Source of the DNA: Bacillota bacterium
GTDB lineage: Bacteria > Bacillota > Clostridia > Oscillospirales > Oscillospiraceae
NCBI GenBank assembly: GCA_021768085.1
Contig: JAETOJ010000011.1
Location: 1-64,000, forward strand
Reading direction: 5' to 3'
DNA: 64,000 nt
The notes below the pieces were generated by a model that saw nothing but the letters and a program-made list of their open reading frames with translations, was not told where the DNA came from and did not search any database. Below are positions 7,402-14,275 of the stretch, in pieces. Both the position numbers and the translations under genes were made by a program. How positions within the stretch are numbered: position 1 is the first letter of the stretch; each line of letters begins with the position of its first letter.

Positions 7402-8406
7402 TCACCGGGGTAAAAAGCCCACCTTTTTGTAGACCTTGCGCAGGGTCTTGTTGGCAATATACTCCGCCTTCTCCACCCCGGCCCGGTAGACGCCCTCCAG
7501 GTACGCCTTATCCGCCAGCAGCCGCTCCGTCTCCTCCCGGATGGGCCGCAGGGTCTCGATGACTGCCTCGCCCACGGCAGGCTTGAATTTGCCATAGCCC
7601 TGGCCGTCGAATTCCCGCTCGATCTCCTCATAGCTCTTGCCGGTGGCGGAGGCGTAGATCTGCATCAGGTTGGACACCCCGGGCTTGGCCGCCGGGTCAT
7701 AGCGTACACAGTGCTCGACGTCGCTATCGGTGATGGCCCGCTTGAACTTCCGGGCGATGTCCTCCGGCTTCTCCATCAGGAACACGCAGCCCTCGGGCTG
7801 GGATTTGCTCATCTTGCTGTCCGGGGTGGACAGGCTCATGATCCGGGCCCCCACCTTGGCGATGTAGGGCTCGGGCACCTTGAGCACGTCGCCGTACACG
7901 CCGTTGAAGCGGTTGGCGATGTCCCGGCAGATCTCCACGTGCTGCTTCTGATCCTCCCCCACGGGGACAAAATCCGGCTGATAGAGCAGGATATCCGCCG
8001 CCATCAGCACCGGGTAGGTGAACAACCCCGCGTTGATGTTATCGGCGTTCCGGGCGGACTTGTCCTTGAACTGGGTCATGCGGGACAGTTCGCCAAACAT
8101 GGCGTAGCAATCCAGCACCCAGGCCAGCTGGCTGTGGGCGGGGACGTGGGACTGGATGAACAGCACGCACTTGTCCGGATCCAGCCCGCAGGCGATGTAG
8201 TTGGCCAGCAGCGTCAGCACCCGGCGGCGCAGCTGGGCCGGATCCTGCCGCACAGTGATGGTATGCAGATCCGCCAGAAAGAAATAGCAGTCGTATTCGT
8301 CAATCATCTCGGGCCAGTGGCGCAGCGGCCCCAGGTAGTTTCCCAGATGCAGCTCACCGCTGGGCTGGATGCCGGAGAGCATCACTTTCTTTTCTTGGTT
8401 TTCCAT
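7402..8406 (-). CDS. trpS: Tryptophanyl-tRNA synthetase
   Basis: A 334-residue class I synthetase with a HIGH-type motif in SGIQPSGELHLGNYLGPL (~10-27) and KMSKS (~201-205). The length is normal for bacterial TrpRS. It charges tRNA-Trp in the cytosol. No T-box leader lies directly upstream: the gene starts 21 nt after rsfS and is embedded in the long minus-strand run, so it appears to be expressed with its neighbours rather than by a tRNA-Trp riboswitch. Confidence 0.96.
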   Translation of the reverse strand: MENQEKKVMLSGIQPSGELHLGNYLGPLRHWPEMIDEYDCYFFLADLHTITVRQDPAQLRRRVLTLLANYIACGLDPDKCVLFIQSHVPAHSQLAWVLDCYAMFGELSRMTQFKDKSARNADNINAGLFTYPVLMAADILLYQPDFVPVGEDQKQHVEICRDIANRFNGVYGDVLKVPEPYIAKVGARIMSLSTPDSKMSKSQPEGCVFLMEKPEDIARKFKRAITDSDVEHCVRYDPAAKPGVSNLMQIYASATGKSYEEIEREFDGQGYGKFKPAVGEAVIETLRPIREETERLLADKAYLEGVYRAGVEKAEYIANKTLRKVYKKVGFLPR

Positions 8407-8427
8407 ATCAGCTCACGCCTTTCCTTC

Positions 8428-8796
8428 TTACTCGCCTTGGGCCGTCAGGTACTGGGACACGTCTACCGGCTTGGCGTCCGACCACAGCCGCTCCAGGTCG
8501 TAAAATGCCCGGCCCTCCTCGGTAAACACGTGCACCACCACCGCGGAATAGTCCAGCAGCGTCCACTGGCCCCCCCGGTGCCCCTCGATGTGGTGGGGTT
8601 CCTCGCCCGCCTGGGACAGGGACTCCTCCACCGCCTCCGCCAGCGCCCGCACCTGGGTGTTGGACGTGCCGGTGCAGAGGATAAAATAGTCCGCCAGGGT
8701 AGTCTGATCGGCGGTATACAATACCTTGAGATCCTTGCCCTTCTTGTCGTCCAGCGCCTTCACGGCCACGGCGATGATCTCTTTCGGATTCAGCAT
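8428..8796 (-). CDS. rsfS: Ribosomal silencing factor RsfS
   Basis: A 122-residue DUF143/Iojap-family protein that binds ribosomal protein uL14 and blocks subunit joining. Typical motifs are KKGKDLKVLY, LADYFILCTGTS (~33), GQWTLLDYSAVVVHVF (~77) and FYDLERLWSDA (~98). The ORF track extends 10 residues further, but AAAGGAGACGATCAT immediately precedes the internal ATG (MLNPKEI), so I start there. Its position next to an LCP gene and nadD-yqeK is a classic Firmicute arrangement. Confidence 0.95.
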   Translation of the reverse strand: MLNPKEIIAVAVKALDDKKGKDLKVLYTADQTTLADYFILCTGTSNTQVRALAEAVEESLSQAGEEPHHIEGHRGGQWTLLDYSAVVVHVFTEEGRAFYDLERLWSDAKPVDVSQYLTAQGE

Positions 8797-8822
8797 ATGA
8801 TCGTCTCCTTTGATCTGTAAAT

Positions 8823-10244
8823 TCATTCAAAAGTTCCATCCTCGCCCTGCTGGTTTTCGCCGCCGGGCTCGGTAGACACCGGGGGCACCGTCTCCGGCGG
8901 GGGATCGCTGGCGGGGGGCGGCTCCGTCTCCGCCGGCCTGGTGGGCAGGGGATCGCTCTCCAGCGGCGGGGTGGGCTCTGGGGGCTGGCTCTCCGGCGGG
9001 GCGGTGGGCTCCGGTGTGTTCACAACCGGGGGAATGCCGGCGCTGGGGTCGGCCAGTACCCCGGTGCTGGAGGACAGGGTATTGCCGTCGGCGCTCACCC
9101 GGATCAGGTCAAGCTGCTTGATGGTGACCTCCTCCACAAAGGGGTTCAGCTTCTCGTTGATGACCTTCAGCAGCTCCGTCTGGTTGGGGTACACCCTTCC
9201 GCGATACCGCGCATTCCTGTCGTTGGACGCCCCATAAAACGGCATGGTAAAGAACTCCACATCGTCCACGCCCAGCCCGCCGAACACCGCCTGGGAGCCG
9301 AACCACAGAATATTCTCCACCTGCAGATCGCTCTCCACCCGGCGGCCGAACAGGTCGGCCAGCTGGGTGATTTTCGTCATGTTCTGGATCTGCAGCGTCT
9401 GCTTCAGCACCGCCTTCAGGAAATCGTGCTGGATCTTCAGCCGGGTGATATCGCTGATGGCGTTTCCATCGTTGCTGTGCCGGAAGCGGACGATCTGCAT
9501 GGCGTCGTTGCCGGTCAGCTTGCGGTAGCCCTTGTCCTGGTGGATATACAGGTCTTGCAGCGGATCGTCATAGTGCATATCCCTGGGGACGTCGAACCAG
9601 ACGCCGCCGATGGCGTCCACCATCTCGCCAACCAGCTCCCAGTCGATCTTCACGTAGTAGTCCGGGGTGAAGCCCACCAGCTCGGACACCTCGCTTTTCA
9701 GCGCCTCCACCCCCTGGGCGGGATCCTTGTAGGAGCTATAAACGGCATTTAGGCTCTTGTTCCACCGCCGCACGTTGATCAGCGTGTCCCGGGGCAGGGA
9801 CATGACGGCGGCCCGTTGGTTGGCCACGTCATAGGTCACCACCATCATGGTATCCGTCAAGCCGGAGGCCACGTCCGAGCCAAACACCAGGAAGGTGTAG
9901 ATGCTGTCGCTCTTGCGCTCCCCGCCCACCTTGGGCTGGACGGCGTCAATGTCCAGCGTGGGCCCGGGGGTCTCCCCGGGCTGAAGGGAGGTGGTGGGAT
10001 CTCCAGAGTTCACCGGCCCCGGCGGAAGGGAGGGCTTTTTGAACCAGCGGTTATACAGTAGCAGTGCCGCCGCCGCGATCACCATCACCACCGCCAGCAC
10101 GATCATGACGATCATGATCCGCCGCTCCCGTCGGCGCTTGGCCTCCTCCGGGCCCAGCGGGGGCTTGGCCCCGTGCTCCAGCCGCTTGCCCGGCCCGGAC
10201 GGATCCGGAGCCGAGCTGTTGGGCCTGTTGCCATAGTCGCTCAT
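8823..10244 (-). CDS. LytR-CpsA-Psr (LCP) family wall-polymer ligase
   Basis: A 473-residue protein with a Pro-rich cytosolic tail, a basic stretch (EAKRRRERR), one transmembrane helix (residues ~43-65) and an extracytoplasmic LCP domain (~105-335). The LCP pattern includes FLVFGSDVASGLTDTMMVVT, VMSLPRDTLINV and later QIVRFRHSNDGNAISD, the conserved Arg-containing segment. The C-terminal ~100 residues are Pro/Glu/Ser-rich and low complexity, probably wall-embedded. LCP enzymes attach teichoic acid or capsule to peptidoglycan. This fits tagO and wecB downstream in the same run. It ends 26 nt before rsfS. Confidence 0.93.
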   Translation of the reverse strand: MSDYGNRPNSSAPDPSGPGKRLEHGAKPPLGPEEAKRRRERRIMIVMIVLAVVMVIAAAALLLYNRWFKKPSLPPGPVNSGDPTTSLQPGETPGPTLDIDAVQPKVGGERKSDSIYTFLVFGSDVASGLTDTMMVVTYDVANQRAAVMSLPRDTLINVRRWNKSLNAVYSSYKDPAQGVEALKSEVSELVGFTPDYYVKIDWELVGEMVDAIGGVWFDVPRDMHYDDPLQDLYIHQDKGYRKLTGNDAMQIVRFRHSNDGNAISDITRLKIQHDFLKAVLKQTLQIQNMTKITQLADLFGRRVESDLQVENILWFGSQAVFGGLGVDDVEFFTMPFYGASNDRNARYRGRVYPNQTELLKVINEKLNPFVEEVTIKQLDLIRVSADGNTLSSSTGVLADPSAGIPPVVNTPEPTAPPESQPPEPTPPLESDPLPTRPAETEPPPASDPPPETVPPVSTEPGGENQQGEDGTFE

Positions 10245-10247
10245 GCT

Positions 10248-11438
10248 TCAAGTCCCTTTCCGATAGTATTCATAGGCCCCCAGGGTGTCGTGGTGGAGCT
10301 CCTTGCCCCGCTGAACCATCTCCTGCATGGACAGCGACGCGCCCATGCCCACCGCTCCGTCCAGGTCGCTGTAGGCCAGTCGGCGCAGCTCTCCCACCTC
10401 CGGGAAGTCCCGGTTGGGCTCCATATAGTCGGCGATGTAAAGCAGCTTCTCCTCCAAACTCATGCCCGCCCGGGCGGTAGTATGGTAGAGGATGGCGTCA
10501 TAGATATCGTCCTGCCCAAACATGTATTTGGCCAGGGCCGCACCGCTCTTGGCGTGAAGCAGCTTGTCGGTGGCCCGCTCCAGCGGCTCCAGCGCAATCC
10601 CATACTGGTCGCAAATGGCCAGATGCTCCTCGTGGCTGAGGTATTTGGTGCAGTCGTGGAGGATGGCCGCCCGGCGCATCCGATCCTCGTCCGCCCACCA
10701 GCGACGGGCCAGTCGCGCCGCCTCCTCCTCGCAGCCCCGGATGTGGGCCAGCCGCTTGGCGTATACCATGGAGTAGGACACGCAGCGCAGATCCTCCAGG
10801 GTGAGGTGCTTCAGATCGGCGTTTGTCCCATATAGTTTTTCCCGCAAAATGTAACCGTACACCGCTTCCGGCAAAAATTCCCGGCCCGCCCCCGCGGCCA
10901 GCTCTGCCCGCAGCCGGGTGGACGAGATATCCACCAGCCCGGGGATGGAGATGGTGGCGATCCTGGCCCCGTAGGTTTTGGACAGATAGTCCCGCTGGGG
11001 GGCGAACACCGCCTCGCTGTCCGCCTCGGTTCTGCCGAAGGCGCACACTCCGGCCATGGCGAGGATCCGCTCCGGCTCGTGCCACTGGTGGAGGGTGAGG
11101 AACATATCCGTCCCCATCAGCAGCCACAGCTCCCCATCGGGCCAGCGCCGGGCGGCCTCCTTCAGGGTGTCGGCGGTGTAGCTCTTGCCCTCCCGGTGTA
11201 GCTCCGCGTCCCAGACCTCCGTCACCTCCGGCAGCAGAAGCTGATCGGCGGCGATCCGCGTCATGGCGAACCGCTGCGACCCTGTGGGGCTGCCGGGGGG
11301 CAGCTCCTTGTGGGGGGGCAGGCCCGCGGGAACAAAAACCAGCTTATCCAGCCCCAGCGCCGCCGCGGCGGCCCGGGCCGCCGCCAGATGCCCCAGGTGG
11401 GGGGGATTGAAGCTGCCGCCATAGATGCCGATTTTCAT
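10248..11438 (-). CDS. nadD: NadD-YqeK fusion: NaMN adenylyltransferase plus HD hydrolase
   Basis: A 396-residue two-domain protein. Residues ~1-200 are NadD (nicotinate-mononucleotide adenylyltransferase), with GIYGGSFNPPHLGHL at the N-terminus, VFVPAGLPPHKE, LMGTDMFLTLHQW and the ISSTRLR motif (~172). Residues ~205-396 are an HD-domain YqeK-type hydrolase (AAILHDCTKYLSHEEH, LYIADYMEPNRDFP), a family reported to cleave diadenosine tetraphosphate. In many Firmicutes these are adjacent separate genes; here they are one continuous frame. The ATG giving MKIGIYGG was chosen. It sits 3 nt upstream of the LCP gene. Confidence 0.94.
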   Translation of the reverse strand: MKIGIYGGSFNPPHLGHLAAARAAAAALGLDKLVFVPAGLPPHKELPPGSPTGSQRFAMTRIAADQLLLPEVTEVWDAELHREGKSYTADTLKEAARRWPDGELWLLMGTDMFLTLHQWHEPERILAMAGVCAFGRTEADSEAVFAPQRDYLSKTYGARIATISIPGLVDISSTRLRAELAAGAGREFLPEAVYGYILREKLYGTNADLKHLTLEDLRCVSYSMVYAKRLAHIRGCEEEAARLARRWWADEDRMRRAAILHDCTKYLSHEEHLAICDQYGIALEPLERATDKLLHAKSGAALAKYMFGQDDIYDAILYHTTARAGMSLEEKLLYIADYMEPNRDFPEVGELRRLAYSDLDGAVGMGASLSMQEMVQRGKELHHDTLGAYEYYRKGT

Positions 11439-11470
11439 GGGAACCACCCTCTCTAAAGATTTGGGTACGC

Positions 11471-11776
11471 CTATTTTACCAGCTTAATTCGCTTCTCCCT
11501 GGGCTTGCCGTGGGTCTCCCGGTAGAGCACGAATTTGGTGCCGATGACCTGCACCACCTGGCTCCGGGTGGCGCGGGCCAGCTCCTCCGCCCCCTCCCGG
11601 GGGGACAGGGGGCTGTTTTCCAGCACCTTGCCCTTGATCAGCTCCCGGGCCTCCAGGGCGTCGTCCGCCTGCTTGATGAGGTTTTCGCCCACGCCGTCCT
11701 TGCCGATGTGGACAATGGTGTCGATGTCATTGGCCAGCCCCCTCAGCTGTGCCCGCTGCTTGCCGGTCAATCCCAT
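11471..11776 (-). CDS. yhbY: YhbY/CRS1-YhbY domain RNA-binding protein
   Basis: A 101-residue protein covering one CRM (CRS1-YhbY) domain: LTGKQRAQLRGLAN at the N-terminus, VHIGKDGVGENLIKQADDAL with the GxxG-like loop, ELIKGKVL, and VVQVIGTKFVLYRE near the end. It is a small cytosolic factor associated with 50S pre-ribosomes. Its start overlaps the end of the Zn-ribbon gene by 10 nt. Standing next to nadD is common in Firmicutes. Confidence 0.93.
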   Translation of the reverse strand: MGLTGKQRAQLRGLANDIDTIVHIGKDGVGENLIKQADDALEARELIKGKVLENSPLSPREGAEELARATRSQVVQVIGTKFVLYRETHGKPREKRIKLVK

Positions 11777-12099
11777 GGGTCATTCCTCCTGGTGTTGTTC
11801 CGCTTTTGCTCAGCGGACTCCCGCTGGGCCGCCTGCTCGCCTTCCAGCGCGCTCATCTGCTTCTCCCACTTCTCCCAGTATTCCTTGCCACCGGAGCGTA
11901 CAAATTCCTCCGAATTCACCCAGCTCTCCAGATAGCCGCAGGCGCAGCACAGATAGCGGTTTACCGGCACAAAATACTGAGGCTTGCTGGACAGCAGGCC
12001 CTTGATCCGCACCCGGGGATCCGAACCATCGTTCAGGTTTCCCCGCATCACAACAATTTCCCGTCCGCCGCACTTGGGGCAGACCCCTGTGTGTTTCAT
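11767..12099 (-). CDS. Small zinc-ribbon protein with C-terminal DPWD tail
   Basis: A 110-residue protein with two CxxC knuckles, CPKCGG (~7-12) and CCACGY (~51-56), a zinc ribbon. A charged, helical Arg/Glu/Gln-rich tail ends in NTRRNDPWD. No catalytic motif is seen. It lies between rdgB and yhbY in the smc run, overlapping yhbY by 10 nt. Together with the genes at 12720 and 13952 it is one of three interspersed Zn-ribbon genes in this operon. The function is unknown; the tail resembles that of the 12720 protein. Confidence 0.85.
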   Translation of the reverse strand: MKHTGVCPKCGGREIVVMRGNLNDGSDPRVRIKGLLSSKPQYFVPVNRYLCCACGYLESWVNSEEFVRSGGKEYWEKWEKQMSALEGEQAAQRESAEQKRNNTRRNDPWD

Positions 12100-12127
12100 C
12101 TACGGCACTCCTTTCCGTCGAATCCTG

Positions 12128-12715
12128 TCACTTCAGGTATTCCTCCAGCTTCTTCTGGAACGCCGCCAGCGCCAGCCCCCGGTGGGAGATGGCGTTCTTC
12201 TCCTCGGGGGAGAGCTGGGCGAAGGTCTTTTTGAGCTTGGGCAGGAAGAACACCGGGTCGTACCCGAAGCCGCCCTCCCCCATGGGGGCGAAGGCGATGG
12301 TGCCGGGGCACTCCCCCCGGGCGGTGAGCACGTCTCCGCCGGGGAAGCAGCAGGTGATCACCGACACGAATTTGGCCGTCCGGGCCGCCCCCCGGGGCAT
12401 ATTGGCCAGCAGCATCCGGTAGCGCCCCGCGTCGTCCAGCCCCTCGCCGCCGTACCGGGCGGAGTACACGCCGGGAGCGCCGTTCAGCGCGTCCACGCAC
12501 AGCCCGGAGTCGTCCGCGATGGCGGGCAGGCCGCTGGCCTCCATCACCGCCTTGGCCTTCAGCAGGGAGTTCTCCTCGAAGGTGGTTCCCGTCTCCTCCA
12601 CGTCGATGTCGATGCCCACGTCCGCCTGAAGGCACACCTCCACCCCCATGCCGGACAGGATCTCGTTCATTTCCTTCAGCTTTTTCTGATTTTTGCTCGC
12701 CAGTACCAGTTTCAT
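12128..12715 (-). CDS. rdgB: RdgB/HAM1 non-canonical purine NTP pyrophosphatase
   Basis: A 195-residue Ham1/Maf-like house-cleaning enzyme that hydrolyses XTP, dITP and ITP to monophosphates. Motifs: LVLASKNQKKLKEM (substrate loop, N-terminus), GTTFEENSLLKAKAV (~52), IADDSGLCVDALNGAPGVYSARYGG (~75), GFGYDPVFF (~151) and AISHRGLAL (~176). I use the internal ATG giving MKLVLASKN; the track's extension starts inside the upstream gene. It sits 4 nt after the upstream Zn-ribbon gene. Confidence 0.95.
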   Translation of the reverse strand: MKLVLASKNQKKLKEMNEILSGMGVEVCLQADVGIDIDVEETGTTFEENSLLKAKAVMEASGLPAIADDSGLCVDALNGAPGVYSARYGGEGLDDAGRYRMLLANMPRGAARTAKFVSVITCCFPGGDVLTARGECPGTIAFAPMGEGGFGYDPVFFLPKLKKTFAQLSPEEKNAISHRGLALAAFQKKLEEYLK

Positions 12716-12719
12716 TTTT

Positions 12720-13052
12720 CTACAACTCCCACGGGTCTTTTGACCCAAATTCTTTCTTTTTCTTCTGCTCCTTTGTCTGGCTGCGCTGGGCTTCCCACCG
12801 CCTCTGCACCGTTCCGATTTTTTCCGACGCGGTATCTATTTTCTGCTGTACCGCTCCCATAAATCCGGCGTTCTCCGGCACGGGCAGAACGATCTGACGG
12901 CAGTCCGGGCAGTAAAACGACTTTGGCGCTCTCCCCAGCAGGCCGGTGGACAGGGGGATCCCCTCCCAGGCGTCCCGGCCATCCTCCACCCATTTAAACC
13001 CGCCGGAGATAACGCCCTCCTTCATTTCCTTTCCGCATAACGGACAATCCAT
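12720..13052 (-). CDS. DUF6487-like zinc-ribbon protein with DPWEL tail
   Basis: A 110-residue protein with a CPLCGKEMKEG knuckle at the N-terminus and a second YCPDC at ~47, together one zinc ribbon of the DUF6487 type (recalled, not searched). A basic coiled stretch (QRRWEAQRSQTKEQKKKKE) ends in GSKDPWEL. It is cytosolic with no membrane segment. It lies 15 nt after ftsY and 4 nt before rdgB. The function is unknown. Confidence 0.85.
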   Translation of the reverse strand: MDCPLCGKEMKEGVISGGFKWVEDGRDAWEGIPLSTGLLGRAPKSFYCPDCRQIVLPVPENAGFMGAVQQKIDTASEKIGTVQRRWEAQRSQTKEQKKKKEFGSKDPWEL

Positions 13053-13067
13053 CGTTCCATTCTCCCC

Positions 13068-13934
13068 TTACAGCAGAGCCTGGGTGAACTCCGCGGCATC
13101 AAAGGGCTGGAGGTCGTCCACGCCCTCGCCCACCCCGGCGAATTTGACAGGCACGCCCAATTCCTTCGCGATGGCGATGACAATGCCCCCCTTGGCGGTG
13201 CCGTCCAGCTTGGTGAGCACGATGCCGGACACCCCCGCCGCCTTGGAAAACTCCTTGGCCTGGATCAGCCCGTTCTGCCCGGTGGTGGCGTCCAGCACCA
13301 GCAGGGTCTCCCGGCTGGAGCTGGGGCACTCCCGGTCAATCACCCGGGAGATCTTGTTCAGCTCGTTCATCAGGTTGGCCTTGTTTTGCAGTCGTCCGGC
13401 GGTGTCCACCAGCACCACGTCCGCGTGCCGGGCCTTGGCGGCGGACAGGGCGTCGTAAACCACGGCGGCGGGATCCGCCCCCTCGTGCTGCTTGATGATG
13501 TCCACCCCGGCCCGGTCGGCCCAGATGGTGAGCTGCTCGGCGGCGGCGGCCCGGAAGGTGTCCCCGGCGCACAGCAGCACCTTCTTGCCCTCCCGCTTCC
13601 ACCGGGCGGCCAGCTTGCCGATGGAGGTGGTTTTACCCACCCCGTTCACCCCGATGAACAGCACCACGGCGGGGGCGCTGGACAGATCCACCGACAGCTC
13701 GCCGGTGGTGAGGTATTCTGCTAAAATGTCCCGCATACACTGGCGGGCGCCCTCAATGTCCTTGATCTTCTCCGCCTTGCAGCGGCGTTTCAGCTCCTCC
13801 ACCGCCTCCAGAGTGGTTTCCGCGCCTAAATCGGCCATCACCAGGGACTCCTCCAGCTCCTCGTAGAAGTCGTCGTCCAGCTGGGAGAAGCCGTTGAAGA
13901 TGCCGATTTTTTTAATCTTATCAAAAAAGCCCAT
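13068..13934 (-). CDS. ftsY: Signal recognition particle receptor FtsY
   Basis: A 288-residue SRP GTPase receptor consisting essentially of the NG domain. The long acidic N-terminal A domain found in E. coli is absent, which is normal in many Firmicutes. Motifs: G1 GVNGVGKTTSIGKLAA (~94-108), G2 DTFRAAAAEQL (~126), G3 DTAGR (~177), G4 TKLDGTAKGG (~238) and GVGEGVDDLQPF (~268). The protein docks ribosome-SRP complexes at the membrane for insertion by SecYEG. It is downstream of smc, a widespread smc-ftsY pairing, here separated by a Zn-ribbon gene. Confidence 0.97.
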   Translation of the reverse strand: MGFFDKIKKIGIFNGFSQLDDDFYEELEESLVMADLGAETTLEAVEELKRRCKAEKIKDIEGARQCMRDILAEYLTTGELSVDLSSAPAVVLFIGVNGVGKTTSIGKLAARWKREGKKVLLCAGDTFRAAAAEQLTIWADRAGVDIIKQHEGADPAAVVYDALSAAKARHADVVLVDTAGRLQNKANLMNELNKISRVIDRECPSSSRETLLVLDATTGQNGLIQAKEFSKAAGVSGIVLTKLDGTAKGGIVIAIAKELGVPVKFAGVGEGVDDLQPFDAAEFTQALL

Positions 13935-13951
13935 TTAAATCTTCCTCTATT

Positions 13952-14260
13952 TTATGAATAATTCGGATTCTTCAGGCCGCAGCCGGGGCATTTGGGATCG
14001 TCCAGGTCGTGCTTCGTCCCGCACTTGCAGCAGATCACCTGGGGCATATGCCCCTCCTCCCGCCAGGTCTCGGAGCTGCCCTGACGGTAGAACTCAATCT
14101 TGCCGCAGGCAGGGCACGCCCAGATCTCCACCTCCAGGGAACCGGACAACAGGTTGGACAAGCGCCCCAGGACAACGCCCGCCTGCCCAAGCTGGATCTG
14201 TTCCTCACTCAAAAAGTCCATCTCCGCGCCGCAGCTGGCGCACTTCCTGATCTTACTCAT
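13952..14260 (-). CDS. Small protein with three CxxC zinc knuckles
   Basis: A 102-residue protein with paired CxxC motifs: CASCGAEM (~7), CPACGK (~49), CCKCGT (~77) and CPGCGLKNP (~90), giving up to two zinc ribbons. Between them is a hydrophobic-polar segment (QAGVVLGRLSNLLSGSLEVEIWACP). No catalytic signature and no membrane span are evident. It lies between smc (16 nt) and ftsY (18 nt) and is surely co-transcribed. The function is unknown; nucleic-acid or ribosome contact is a guess. Confidence 0.85.
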   Translation of the reverse strand: MSKIRKCASCGAEMDFLSEEQIQLGQAGVVLGRLSNLLSGSLEVEIWACPACGKIEFYRQGSSETWREEGHMPQVICCKCGTKHDLDDPKCPGCGLKNPNYS

Positions 14261-14275
14261 AGGATGCTTTCTCCT

